Source: Lichenihabitans psoromatis
GTDB taxonomy: Bacteria; Pseudomonadota; Alphaproteobacteria; Rhizobiales; Beijerinckiaceae
Assembly (NCBI RefSeq): GCF_004323635.1
Contig: NZ_CP036515.1
Location: 744,001 to 808,000, forward strand
Length of the DNA stretch: 64,000 bases
Direction: 5' to 3'
Below, piece by piece: positions 8,924-17,860 of the stretch. A model generated the notes under the pieces. That model did not search any database and was not told where the DNA came from. It saw nothing but the letters and a program-made list of their open reading frames with translations. Within the stretch, counting starts at the first letter, position 1; every line of letters begins with the position of its first letter. A program made the translations under genes and the position numbers.

Positions 8924-9913
8924 ATGGTAAATCTGTTCAAGCGTGCTCTGTTGGCCGGCGCGATCGCGATGACGATCGTCGGCCCGGCGAGCGCCTCGCC
9001 CGACAAGCCGGTGATCGGCGTCGTGGTCAAGATCGGCGGCATCCCGTGGTTCAACGCCATGGAGGCGGGCATCAAGAAGAAGGGCGCCGAGCTCGGCGTC
9101 AAAGCCTTCATGATCGGCCCGACCAGCGCCGACCCCGCGCTTCAGGTCCGCGCTATCGAAGATCTGATCGCCCAGAAGGTCGACGTGATCGGTGTCGTAC
9201 CGAATGATGCGGAAGTTCTCGAGCCCGTGCTCGAACGCGCCCGCGCCGCCGGCATCAAGGTCATCACGCACGAATCCCCCAAGCAAAAAAATGCCGATTA
9301 CGACTTCGAATTGGCCTCGTCCAAGGGCTTCGGCGAAGCCTATGGCAAGCGCCTCGTCGATGCTCTCGGCGGCAAGGGTGAATATGCGGTGTTCGTCGGC
9401 TCCCTCACGGTGCCGCTGCATAACGCATGGGCCGATGCGGCGATCGCCTACATCAAAGCGAACGCACCCGACATGAAGCTCGTCGGCGACCGCTACGGCG
9501 TTGCCGAAAACGTCGATCAATCGCGCAGCACGGCGCTCGACCTGATGCGCGCACACCCGGATCTCAAAGGCTTCCTGGCTTTCGGCAGCCAAGGCCCGAT
9601 CGGCGCGGCCCGCGCTGTCGCCGAAAAGCATATGGATGGCAAGATCCTCGTGATGGGTCCCTTCTCGCCGGGACAAGGCAAGAAGCTCGTGCATGACGGC
9701 GTCCTGACGGGCGGCTTCATGTGGAACCCGGAACTCGCCGGCGAGGTCTTCGTGACGCTCGGCACGATGGTGGTCAAGGGCGAGCCGATCAAGGACGGCA
9801 CAACCATCCCGGGTCTCGGCGTGGTGCATCCCGACGGCCATAACCTGATCGTCGACGAATTGGTCGATCTCAACAAAAATACCGTGGACGATCTCGCCAA
9901 GATGGGCCTCTGA
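8924..9913 (+). CDS. Sugar ABC transporter substrate-binding protein (LsrB/RbsB-like)
   Basis: Periplasmic binding protein of the type-I sugar family, 329 residues with signal peptide (cleavage probably after 'ASA' near residue 25). 'IGVVVKIGGIPWFNAMEAG' and 'DVIGVVPNDAEVLEPVLERA' are characteristic of the LsrB/rhamnose-type subgroup. Start is supported by GGGAGGA eight bases upstream. First gene of the transporter operon behind the LacI-type operator. Autoinducer-2 transport is possible by resemblance, but no lsrK, lsrR, lsrF or lsrG gene is nearby, so a sugar is the safer call. Confidence 0.9.
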   Translation: MVNLFKRALLAGAIAMTIVGPASASPDKPVIGVVVKIGGIPWFNAMEAGIKKKGAELGVKAFMIGPTSADPALQVRAIEDLIAQKVDVIGVVPNDAEVLEPVLERARAAGIKVITHESPKQKNADYDFELASSKGFGEAYGKRLVDALGGKGEYAVFVGSLTVPLHNAWADAAIAYIKANAPDMKLVGDRYGVAENVDQSRSTALDLMRAHPDLKGFLAFGSQGPIGAARAVAEKHMDGKILVMGPFSPGQGKKLVHDGVLTGGFMWNPELAGEVFVTLGTMVVKGEPIKDGTTIPGLGVVHPDGHNLIVDELVDLNKNTVDDLAKMGL

Positions 9914-9958
9914 CGGCATCCATCGTTCGACGCGAGGATCTTCGGACCCTCGCGCTCT

Positions 9959-9986
9959 GGAGCAGGCCGGCTTGCCGGTCTGCTCC
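9959..9986 (+). repeat. Strong intercistronic stem-loop between binding protein and ATPase genes
   Basis: GGAGCAGGCCGG (9959-9970), loop CTTG, CCGGTCTGCTCC (9975-9986): a 12-bp stem with one G-T pair. It lies 45 bases after the binding-protein stop and 84 before the ATPase start and has no clean T-run. It probably stabilises or partly terminates the binding-protein message. Confidence 0.6.
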
Positions 9987-10070
9987 GTTCTCATTCTGAC
10001 CGAGCCTGACGGCGAGCAAAGACGGGCCGCGACCCGAACAGCGCCGATCCGGCTTTAGCGAGCGCTCTCG

Positions 10071-11603
10071 ATGCCCGATCCAGCCTCTGCCCCATCCGAC
10101 CCCGCATCGGCCGACACGACGCCCTTGTTGTATCTCGACAACATCTCGAAGCAGTTCGGCGGCGTCAAAGCCCTGCAGGACATCAGCTTCGAAGTGAAGC
10201 GCGGCGAGGTGCTTTGTCTGGCGGGTGAGAACGGCTGCGGCAAAAGCACGTTGATCAAGATCATCAGCGGCGTGCATGCGCCCGAGCGCGGTGCCGTTAT
10301 GACCTTTGACGGCCGCTCGATCGAGGGTCTGAACCCGGGCACCGCCCGTGCGCTCGGCATCCAGGTCATCTGGCAGGATCTCGCGCTGTTCCCCGAAATG
10401 TCGGTGGCGGAGAATATCGGCTTTGAGAGCAATCTCGGCGCTCGCCCGCGCCTCGTCGATTATGCTGGCATGAAAACGGCCGCCAAGCGCATCCTCGACC
10501 GGCTTGGCGTCGACCTCGACCTCGACGCGCCGTTGCGGACCCTGCTGATCGCCCAGCGCCAGATCGTGGCGATCGCCCGCGCGCTGGTGGCGGAGGCGCG
10601 GCTCGTTTTCATGGACGAGCCCACCGCTTCGCTCAGCCAGGCCGAAACCGACGCGTTGCTGACGATCGTGCGGCGCCTGTCGTCGGAAGGTATCGCGGTG
10701 GTGTTCGTCAGCCATCGGCTCGCCGAGGTGCTCGACGTGTGCAGCCGGGTGACGGTGCTCCGCGACGGCCGTTATGTCGGCACCTTCCCGACCGCCGGCA
10801 TGACGCAGACGCGCTTGACCGAATTGATGACCGGCAAAACTTTCGATTATGCGGTCCAATCGCGCGACCTCGAAACCCAGCCGGTCGTGCTCGCGGTCGA
10901 CGGCCTGTCGCGCCCCGGTCAATATGACGACATCGCCTTCACGATCCGCAAGGGCGAGATCGTCGGCCTCACGGGACGGCTCGGTTCGGGCCGCACCGAA
11001 TTGGCGCTCTCGCTGTTCGGCATGACGCGGCCCGCCGCCGGCACGATCGCGCTCGACGGCAAGACCCTGCAGCTTCGCAACAACCGCGACGCGATCGAGG
11101 CGGGGATTGCCTATGTATCGGAAGACCGGCTCCAGCTCGGCCTCGTTCAGCCGCAATCGATCGGCGACAACACCGTGATGGCGGTTCTCGATCGGCTGCT
11201 CGGCCCCGGCATTCTCATCAATCAGAAACGCCGCGATACACTGATCGACAAGTGGATCGCCGATCTCGGCGTGAAGATCGGCAAGCCCGACGACGCGGTC
11301 TCGACCCTATCGGGCGGTAATCAGCAGAGGATCGTGCTGGCCAAATGGCTGGCGACCGAGCCGAAACTCCTGATCCTCGACTCGCCGACCGTCGGGGTCG
11401 ACGTCGGTGCGCGGGCCGGCATCTTCTCGATCATCCACGATCTTGCGGAAGCTGGCATGGCGATCCTGCTGATTTCCGACGAAATTCCCGAGGTTTATTT
11501 CAACGCGGACCGGATTCTTCACATGCGGGACGGGCGCATCGTCGAGACCTATCGGCCCGGCTCGACCGATATCGACCACATCGAAAAGGCCGTTCATGCC
11601 TAA
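10071..11603 (+). CDS. Sugar ABC transporter ATP-binding protein (RbsA-like, two ATPase domains)
   Basis: Tandem ATPase of 510 residues energising sugar uptake. N-terminal domain: Walker A GENGCGKST, Walker B LVFMDEPTAS, signature region 'LLIAQRQIVAIARAL', divergent from LSxGQ. C-terminal domain: degenerate Walker A 'GRLGSGRTEL' and good signature LSGGNQQR. Such asymmetry is normal in RbsA/MglA proteins. The ATG has only a weak ribosome site (GAGCGCTCTCG). The end overlaps the next permease start by 8 bases. Confidence 0.92.
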   Translation: MPDPASAPSDPASADTTPLLYLDNISKQFGGVKALQDISFEVKRGEVLCLAGENGCGKSTLIKIISGVHAPERGAVMTFDGRSIEGLNPGTARALGIQVIWQDLALFPEMSVAENIGFESNLGARPRLVDYAGMKTAAKRILDRLGVDLDLDAPLRTLLIAQRQIVAIARALVAEARLVFMDEPTASLSQAETDALLTIVRRLSSEGIAVVFVSHRLAEVLDVCSRVTVLRDGRYVGTFPTAGMTQTRLTELMTGKTFDYAVQSRDLETQPVVLAVDGLSRPGQYDDIAFTIRKGEIVGLTGRLGSGRTELALSLFGMTRPAAGTIALDGKTLQLRNNRDAIEAGIAYVSEDRLQLGLVQPQSIGDNTVMAVLDRLLGPGILINQKRRDTLIDKWIADLGVKIGKPDDAVSTLSGGNQQRIVLAKWLATEPKLLILDSPTVGVDVGARAGIFSIIHDLAEAGMAILLISDEIPEVYFNADRILHMRDGRIVETYRPGSTDIDHIEKAVHA

Positions 11604-12597
11604 GCTCCGCATCGGATCGACGGAACGTTGGTTGATCCTCGTGATCCTCGCCATGGTGGTGGGTCTCGGCTTCACCACCACGACGTTTCTGACCCTGTCG
11701 AACATCTTCGATCTGCTCAACACCAGCGCGGTCAACATTATCTTCGGGGTCGGTCTGCTGGTGGTGCTGATCGCCGGCGGCATCGACATCTCGTTCACGG
11801 TCGCGGCTTCCGTGGTGCAATATTTGACGGCGCTGACGGTCGCGCAGCTCGGCGGCGGCGACTGGGCGTTGGGCTTCGCGCTCGCGGCGGTTTTCGGCCT
11901 GATGCTCGGCTGCCTCAACGCCTTCCTGATCTATCAATTCCGCATCGTGTCGATCGTCGTGACGATCGCGACCTATAATCTGTTCTTCGGCGGCCTGATG
12001 TTCTTCTCCGGCGGGGTCTCGATCTATGACCTGCCGGATTGGTGGACCACACGCGTCGTCGTGTTCGGAACCGATATGGCGAGCGGCCGCGCCGAGCTCA
12101 CACTGCCGGTGCTCGTCATGGTGGTCTGCGTCGTGGCGACCTGGCTGCTGCTCCGCCGCACGACGACAGGGCGGCAGCTCTATGCGATGGGCGACAATCC
12201 CGAAGGCGCGCGGCGCGTCGGCATCAGCATCGGGGCCATGCATTATCTCGCCTTCGGCTGGCTCGGTCTGATGGCCGGCATCGCCGGGTTGATGCAGGCC
12301 CATTATGCCCAGGAGGTGGTTCCCAACGCGCTCTATGGCCGTGAACTGGACGTGCTGGCCGCTGTGGTGCTGGGGGGCGCCCGCCTTGGCGGCGGACGCG
12401 GCACCATCCTCGGCGTCATTCTGGGCATCATTCTCGTGGCCATCACCCAGAACGGCCTGAACCTGCTCGGCATTTCGCCCTACGCGTTCAAGATGATCGT
12501 CGGTGCCATCATCCTGGTGGCGATCACGCTATCGAGCGAGGGGGCCGGTCGCCTCATCGGATCATGGCGCACCCCCGCCGCAAGAAGGATCGCCTGA
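11596..12597 (+). CDS. Sugar ABC transporter permease (RbsC-like), first
   Basis: Membrane permease, 333 residues with about nine hydrophobic segments. 'GGIDISFTVAASVVQYL' (about 56-72) and 'LGGARLGGGRGTILGVILG' (about 258-276) are diagnostic for the RbsC/BPD_transp_2 family. Also 'RQLYAMGDNPEGARRVGI', the ATPase-contact loop. Overlaps the ATPase gene at its start and meets the second permease in TGATG, so it is coupled to both. Confidence 0.92.
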   Translation: MPKLRIGSTERWLILVILAMVVGLGFTTTTFLTLSNIFDLLNTSAVNIIFGVGLLVVLIAGGIDISFTVAASVVQYLTALTVAQLGGGDWALGFALAAVFGLMLGCLNAFLIYQFRIVSIVVTIATYNLFFGGLMFFSGGVSIYDLPDWWTTRVVVFGTDMASGRAELTLPVLVMVVCVVATWLLLRRTTTGRQLYAMGDNPEGARRVGISIGAMHYLAFGWLGLMAGIAGLMQAHYAQEVVPNALYGRELDVLAAVVLGGARLGGGRGTILGVILGIILVAITQNGLNLLGISPYAFKMIVGAIILVAITLSSEGAGRLIGSWRTPAARRIA

Positions 12598-13616
12598 TGA
12601 CGACCCAGTCGGTCTCCCCTCCCCGCATCGGTCGCAGCGGCGTTCTGGCCGATGGCGACGTGCTCGGCCTGCTCGGCTTTCTGCTCGTCGTCCTGGTTCT
12701 CTTCAGCGTGATGTCGCCGGGTTTCTTCTCGACAAGCACGTTCACGTCCGTCGCGTTCCAGCTGCCAGAACTCGGCCTGCTGACGCTGGCGATGCTGATG
12801 CCGATCATCTCGGGCGGCTTCAATCTCGCCATCACCTTTACGGCGAACCTGTCGGGCCTTGCCATGGCCTGGGTGCTGCAGAGCTATGGCGGCGTCGATG
12901 CCGGGACAGGCGCCTTCGTGCTCGGCGTGGTGGCGGCCCTGGCGACCGGCGCGCTGGTCGGTTGGCTGATGGGCACCATCATCGCCTATACGGGGGCGCA
13001 CCCGATTCTCGTCTCGCTCTCGATGATGATCTTCGTGCGCGGTCTGGGCGAGTTCCTGACCAAGGGCGGCGATATCTCCGGCGTCCCGGGCTTCGTGCAG
13101 ACAATCGGACAGGGAACGCTACTCGGCATCCCGGTGCCGCTGCTGGTCTTCGCGGCCTGCGTGCTGATCTGGAACGTTCTGATGTCGCGCACGCGGCTCG
13201 GCTTCGCGACCCGCATGATCGGCTCGAACATCGAGGCGACGCGCTATTCCGGTGTGCCGACCAAGCGCATGTTGACCCTGGTTTACACCCTGTCCGGCCT
13301 CATGTGCGGCATCGCCGGCATCGTCATGCTGGCGCGGTTTAACTCGGTGCGGGTGGGGCACGGCGAGTCCTACCTGCTCATCACCGTGCTGGCCTGCTTC
13401 CTCGGCCGTGTCGATCCCTTCGGCGGGTTCGGTCGCGTCATCCCGCTCACGATCGCGTTGGTGATCCTGCAGGTCATCGCATCCGGCCTCAACCAACTCG
13501 GCGCCAACCAGCATCTGGCAACGGCGCTCTGGGGCGCGTTTCTGCTGCTCATCATGATGATCAGATCGATCTGGTCGACCCGCTTCCTCCAGACATTTTT
13601 CACGCGGCGTGGCTGA
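12597..13616 (+). CDS. Sugar ABC transporter permease (RbsC-like), second
   Basis: Partner permease, 339 residues. Same family: 'ISGGFNLAITFTANLSG' corresponds to the GGIDLS motif (here GGFNLA), and 'RLGFATRMIGSNIEATRYSGV' is the coupling loop. Start ATG at 12597 shares its A with the upstream stop and follows AAGAAGGA; the frame is open upstream but without a better start. Two different permeases imply a heterodimeric channel, as in Lsr and rhamnose systems. Confidence 0.91.
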   Translation: MTTQSVSPPRIGRSGVLADGDVLGLLGFLLVVLVLFSVMSPGFFSTSTFTSVAFQLPELGLLTLAMLMPIISGGFNLAITFTANLSGLAMAWVLQSYGGVDAGTGAFVLGVVAALATGALVGWLMGTIIAYTGAHPILVSLSMMIFVRGLGEFLTKGGDISGVPGFVQTIGQGTLLGIPVPLLVFAACVLIWNVLMSRTRLGFATRMIGSNIEATRYSGVPTKRMLTLVYTLSGLMCGIAGIVMLARFNSVRVGHGESYLLITVLACFLGRVDPFGGFGRVIPLTIALVILQVIASGLNQLGANQHLATALWGAFLLLIMMIRSIWSTRFLQTFFTRRG

Positions 13617-13855
13617 AACCCCGATCGTGATTCTGTTCAGATCCGCGCAAGCCGGCGACCGACGCCGACCACGATCGTAGCGAGGCGATCGACCGTCGCG
13701 CTTAGCCGACTGAAATCCCAGCCGTAATTTGTGACGTCCGTGGCGCCTGAGGATTGACACACATCCGACGTATTTGGACGCGCCAATTGTGACCCTGAGC
13801 TGACGCTCATGCCGCGCGGTGGTTCGACAATATGTGACAGTCGGAAGGGGAAACG

Positions 13856-14110
13856 ATGTTTGGCACGGACGTGATCAGTCGCCGGGAGCATGAGATGGAA
13901 GTCTCGCGCCTCGCTGGAACGATCGAACGCTTGAATGCGGAGCTTTCGGCCCTTGCGGCCTATCTGGTCACCACCGGACCCGCGCGGGGGCGCGGCGACA
14001 AAGACCGCGCCGTTAGCCTCGCGGCCCGCATGGGCTGCATCACCAAGCACGAGGCCGAGGAGCGCATTCGCCGCATCGACGATGCGATCAGCCTATCGGC
14101 CAACGCTTAG
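13856..14110 (+). CDS. Small hypothetical coiled-coil protein
   Basis: 84 residues, not recognised. Good ribosome site (GGAAGGGG, 5-12 bases before ATG). Residues about 10-40 ('REHEMEVSRLAGTIERLNAELSA' region) form a likely amphipathic helix or coiled coil. The rest is charged, and no signal peptide or membrane segment is seen. It stands alone, pointing toward the convergent wzz-like gene 23 bases away. Function unknown. Confidence 0.6.
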   Translation: MFGTDVISRREHEMEVSRLAGTIERLNAELSALAAYLVTTGPARGRGDKDRAVSLAARMGCITKHEAEERIRRIDDAISLSANA

Positions 14111-14133
14111 GAGCGTCGGCCGACCCGCGATCA

Positions 14134-15594
14134 TCAAGCGGCGGATTTGATCCGACGCGGGTCGAGGCGACGATCGAATTCATCGTCGGAATCCTGACGC
14201 ATCGCGAGCAGCAGCGCTAACGCGGCACCGAGACCCGCACCCGCCAGCAGCCCCAGGATCGCCAGCACGCTTCCGCGCGGCGGGAAGGATCGGTTGCGCG
14301 GCGGCTGGGCGCTGGTGACGATGCGGGCGTTGGTGGAATCGACCCGCTCGAGCTCGCTGGTTTCCCGCGCCCGGCTCATGAAGGCGTTGAGGAGGTTCCG
14401 GTTGATGTCGGCTTCGCGCTGCAGGCCTGCCAGTTGCACCAAGGCGGTGCCGGCGCTGGACGACTCGCCCGTCAACGTCTCCACAACCTGTTTCTGTGCC
14501 GTCTCCGATGCGACGGCTCGATCGTAATCGGCCTGAGCCGCTTGCGCGATGCGGCCGAGTTCGGCCGCGACGACGCGATTGATGTCGGCCACCTGCGCCT
14601 GCAGGTCGCGCACGCCGGGATAGCGGTCGCCATAGGTCGAGCGGGCGTCAGCGAGCTTGCGGAGAGCCTCCGATTGCTGGCCGCGCAAGATGCCGATCGT
14701 GGGCGACGCGATCGCTTCGGGAAGGCTGCCGTTATGGGCGGCGGTCGCCTGAAGGTTGCGGGTTTGGTCAAGGCGGCTCTTGGCCTGGATCACGCGAGAG
14801 CGGGTCTGCGCCAATTGGGTCGTCGCATCGGTGAGCTGTTGCTCGCTCACGAGTTGGGTCCGTGTGCCAACGAGGCCGTTCTTGCGACGAAAGTCTTCGG
14901 CCTTTGCCTCGGAGACGCGCAAACGCTCACGCAATTCGTCGAGCCGGTTGGTCAGCGCCGCATTGGCCCGACGCGCCGATTCCGACAGCGCCTCGGTCTG
15001 CGCGTCGAGGTAGCTCTGCGCGACCGCATTGGCGAGCGTCGCGGCTTTGGCGGCATCCCGCGACATCACCGAAATATCGATGATAAAGGTCCGCTCGGGC
15101 CGATGCACGCTGGTGCGATCATAGAGAGTCGTGAGGGCGTTGCGGGCGCGTGTCTCCTCATCGGTCGTGGCGGGTGGCGATCCGGCCAAGCCCAGCAGCG
15201 AAGCGATCAGGCCCCGGGCGGCGCCGTTGAACTCCGGATCATCGGCCAGATGCTGTTCGGCAACGACGCGAGACAACACGCTCTCCGAGGTCACGATGCG
15301 GGCCTGACTCTCGACGAAGCTATTTTCGGTTTGCGAATCTTCTTGGCGTACCGTGAGATCCGATTTCAGCACCTGAACGCTGCGCGGATCGACGAAAAGC
15401 TCAGACGAGGCGACGAAGCTCGGCGGGATGATGGTCGAGACGGCGTAAGCCGCCACCGCCCCGAGGGCCGCCAGCGCGACGATCAGACGCCATCGGGACA
15501 GCAAGGTTTGAGCGAGCGGGTTCGAGACCGGCGGCACATCGCTAACCCCGGCGTATGGAACGCTGGTCCGCACCGATCTCGTCTCGTCCAACAT
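14134..15594 (-). CDS. Polysaccharide chain-length determinant (Wzz/GNVR type), no kinase domain
   Basis: Inner-membrane copolymerase that sets polysaccharide chain length with a Wzy polymerase. 486 residues: Wzz domain with membrane helix at about 35-57 ('RWRLIVALAALGAVAAYAVS'), long periplasmic coiled coil (about 180-400), a GNVR-like stretch near 'LLNAFMSRARETSE', and a second membrane helix near 440-465 ('LAILGLLAGAGLGAALALLL'). It ends shortly after, so no tyrosine-kinase domain, unlike the longer protein at 42711. Divergent from the glycosyltransferase at 15872. Confidence 0.9.
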   Translation of the reverse strand: MLDETRSVRTSVPYAGVSDVPPVSNPLAQTLLSRWRLIVALAALGAVAAYAVSTIIPPSFVASSELFVDPRSVQVLKSDLTVRQEDSQTENSFVESQARIVTSESVLSRVVAEQHLADDPEFNGAARGLIASLLGLAGSPPATTDEETRARNALTTLYDRTSVHRPERTFIIDISVMSRDAAKAATLANAVAQSYLDAQTEALSESARRANAALTNRLDELRERLRVSEAKAEDFRRKNGLVGTRTQLVSEQQLTDATTQLAQTRSRVIQAKSRLDQTRNLQATAAHNGSLPEAIASPTIGILRGQQSEALRKLADARSTYGDRYPGVRDLQAQVADINRVVAAELGRIAQAAQADYDRAVASETAQKQVVETLTGESSSAGTALVQLAGLQREADINRNLLNAFMSRARETSELERVDSTNARIVTSAQPPRNRSFPPRGSVLAILGLLAGAGLGAALALLLAMRQDSDDEFDRRLDPRRIKSAA

Positions 15595-15723
15595 CGCCGC
15601 TCAACCCTCCGACCGTTCGCGGGATCATCAAACCTTGGCGCTGCAACACGTTGCTTTTGCCAAAGATACGGGGCAAACGCACGAACGTCGTCGAACCGAC
15701 AAACCGACCGTAAAGGAACTTGG

Positions 15724-15738
15724 TTAGCGAAACGTAAG
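15724..15738 (+). promoter_or_regulatory. TTAG-N7-TAAG element between divergent EPS genes
   Basis: TTAGCGAAACGTAAG lies in the 277-bp divergent gap between the wzz-like gene and the glycosyltransferase. A nearly identical core (TTAGCGAGACG, then GTAA) recurs directly before the GDP-mannose epimerase gene at 48115. It resembles a degenerate CtrA box (TTAA-N7-TTAA). Regulatory role is speculative. Confidence 0.3.
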
Positions 15739-15871
15739 TGAAGCGGCACGCCGCGATAATCTCTTCAGCATTTATGTCGAATCTCGGTCGACGGAGCCCT
15801 GCGCCATCCGCTAAGGCAAAAGGACGCGCAGGCTGGGCCGTCGTTCAGCACGCGGGCGCCATTGAGCCGAC

Positions 15872-16954
15872 ATGACCGCATCCGGGTTCGAGGCGCCTCG
15901 CCTCGCCGTCCTTGTCTCGAGATCCGACGCACCCTGCGGTGTCGAGGCTTTTGCACGGCTGCTTGCGTCGACGGCTGGTCACCGCGCCACGACGCCGACG
16001 CTGGATCTCGACCTCGCGGCGCTCGGCAAAGCCCTCGACGACACCGATGCTGTGGTGCTGAACCTGCCCCTGGTGGCCTGGAAGACGCGGCTTGTCGAAC
16101 CGGCCGTCGCGCTCGCCATGGCCCATGCCAAGGGGCGAGGTGCCATCGTCGTGCTGCACGAATGGGCCGATCTCGATTGGAAGCGCCGGGCTGCCTTCGC
16201 GCTGCCGCTGAAGCTCGCGGACGTGATCCTGTTCTCCTGCCTTGAGGTCTCGGACCAATTCGCCGCCAGCCCGCTGTCGCGATGGGTGACTCAACGGCGC
16301 GGCATCATCCCGATCCCACCAAACCTCATGCGGCCGGAGACGATCCGCGCCAGCGACGACAGCCGATATCTTGCCGCCGAACGCGCCAAAGGACGGCTCA
16401 TCCTGGGGCATTTCGGATCGATCTATCCGAAGAAACACTCGGCCGAGGTGCTCGATATCGTGGCCGCGATTCGGAGGCTCGGCCGCGATCCGTTCGTGGT
16501 CTTTGCCGGCTCTTTCGTCAAAGGCCAGGATCGTGTCCAGGAGACCTTCGAGGCACGGGTTCGGGCGCTTGATCTTGCCGACCGCGTGCGCGTGACCGGG
16601 TTCGTGGCAGAGCCGGAGGACCTGTTCGGGATCTTCGAGGCCGTCGACGTCTTCGTCTATCGTTTCGCCGAGGGGCTGACGACGCGACGCGCCAGCGTGC
16701 AGGCTTGCCTGACGTCGGGCAAACCGGTGGTGGTCAATTCACCTCCCGACCGGCGTAGCGTCGACGCCTTTCCGGCCTATCGGGCCGCGATCGCCACCGG
16801 GCAATTATGCTTGGCCTCGCCGCACGCCGATGTGGACGAGCTCGCAGCGCTTGCGATCCGCGCGGCGGGGTCGCGGATCGCGGTGCCACCCGTCGACACG
16901 CAGGCCGCCTGGGCAGCGGCTTTGTCGGCGCTGGATGCAGCGGTGATGCGATGA
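15872..16954 (+). CDS. Glycosyltransferase, GT4-like
   Basis: 360 residues with a two-Rossmann GT-B look. The C-terminal half carries 'GHFGSIYPKKHSAEVLDIVA' (about 191-210) and 'VRVTGFVAEPEDLFGIFEAVDVFVYRFAEGLTTRR', split here only for description: this is the nucleotide-sugar site of GT4 enzymes. The second Glu of the usual EX7E motif is not obvious after AEGLTTRRAS, so activity may differ from the norm. Probably adds a sugar to the EPS repeat. ATGA overlap with the next gene. Confidence 0.72.
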   Translation: MTASGFEAPRLAVLVSRSDAPCGVEAFARLLASTAGHRATTPTLDLDLAALGKALDDTDAVVLNLPLVAWKTRLVEPAVALAMAHAKGRGAIVVLHEWADLDWKRRAAFALPLKLADVILFSCLEVSDQFAASPLSRWVTQRRGIIPIPPNLMRPETIRASDDSRYLAAERAKGRLILGHFGSIYPKKHSAEVLDIVAAIRRLGRDPFVVFAGSFVKGQDRVQETFEARVRALDLADRVRVTGFVAEPEDLFGIFEAVDVFVYRFAEGLTTRRASVQACLTSGKPVVVNSPPDRRSVDAFPAYRAAIATGQLCLASPHADVDELAALAIRAAGSRIAVPPVDTQAAWAAALSALDAAVMR

Positions 16955-17841
16955 GCGACGTCGATCGGCGGGGGCCGGCGCCAGCCGCCGCGCCACGGCT
17001 GCGCTGCCGCCTCATCGTCGAGGCGGACCTCCCAGCGGTCGCGGCTTTGCTCACCGCAGGCTTCCCGGACCGGACGCATGCCTATTGGACGGCAGGGCTC
17101 ACCCGGATGGCGCGGCGCGACTCTCCGCCCGACCTGCCGCGTTTCGGCTATGTGCTGGACCGCGACGGCGACCTCGTCGGGGTAATCCTGCTGATCTCGG
17201 GCACGACACGCGCGGGCGACGCCTTCGTGACCCGCTCGAACCTATCGAGCTGGTATGTCGATCCGGCCTTCCAGGGCTATGCGTCGATCCTCATCAGCCA
17301 AGCCACGAAACATAAGCAAAGCACCTATTTCAACGTGTCTCCCGCCGAACATACGCGCCCCATCATCGAGGCGCAGGGCTTCATTCGATATAGCCAGGGG
17401 CGGCTTTTCGCGCTTCCGGCCTTTGCGCGCCGTCGGCCATCGGTGCGGGTCGAAGCGGTCAACGGGCCACGGAAGGGTCTCGATGCGCGTGACGTCGCGA
17501 TCCTGGAGGAGCAGCGCCACTATGGTTGCCTGAACCTCGCGGCCATCGACGGCGAAGCCGTCTATCCCTTTTCGTTCCGGCTGCGGACCGTCAAGGGGGT
17601 CGTTCCGGCCGCACAACTCGTCTATTGCCGCGATATCGCCGACATGGTCCGCTTCGCTGGGCCGATCGGGCGGGCGCTGGCGCGGCGTGGGCGCGGCGTC
17701 GTGGTCATCGACGCGAATAGGCCGATCGCGGGCATTCCCGGCGCCTTCGTGGCGGGAGGCATGCCGAAATATTTCAAAGGCCCTGACCGACCGCGCGACG
17801 GCGATCTCTCCAACAGTGAAATCGTCGTCTTCGGGCTCTGA
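16951..17841 (+). CDS. GNAT-like acyltransferase of the EPS cluster
   Basis: 296 residues. The N-terminal part looks like a GNAT fold: 'RLIVEADLPAVAALLTAGFP' (about 20-39), 'LSSWYVDPAFQGYASILI' (beta-4/alpha-3 region) and 'TYFNVSPAEHTRPIIEAQGF' (beta-5/alpha-4). The CoA-binding Q/RxxGxG/A is only approximated by 'QGYAS'. The C-terminal half is unassigned. Coupled by ATGA to the glycosyltransferase, so it may acylate a sugar intermediate. Substrate unknown. Confidence 0.65.
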   Translation: MSDVDRRGPAPAAAPRLRCRLIVEADLPAVAALLTAGFPDRTHAYWTAGLTRMARRDSPPDLPRFGYVLDRDGDLVGVILLISGTTRAGDAFVTRSNLSSWYVDPAFQGYASILISQATKHKQSTYFNVSPAEHTRPIIEAQGFIRYSQGRLFALPAFARRRPSVRVEAVNGPRKGLDARDVAILEEQRHYGCLNLAAIDGEAVYPFSFRLRTVKGVVPAAQLVYCRDIADMVRFAGPIGRALARRGRGVVVIDANRPIAGIPGAFVAGGMPKYFKGPDRPRDGDLSNSEIVVFGL

Positions 17842-17860
17842 CGGCGAGAGCGGCTTCGGA

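Noticed and set aside
9870..11156. 428-codon open frame opposite the sugar ABC ATPase gene
   Set aside because: Same antisense composition artefact; the plus strand carries Walker and signature motifs.
8924..13616. Autoinducer-2 (Lsr) uptake system
   Set aside because: The binding protein resembles LsrB, but no AI-2 kinase or processing enzymes and no LsrR-type regulator are present, and the regulator is LacI-type. A sugar transporter is the cautious call.
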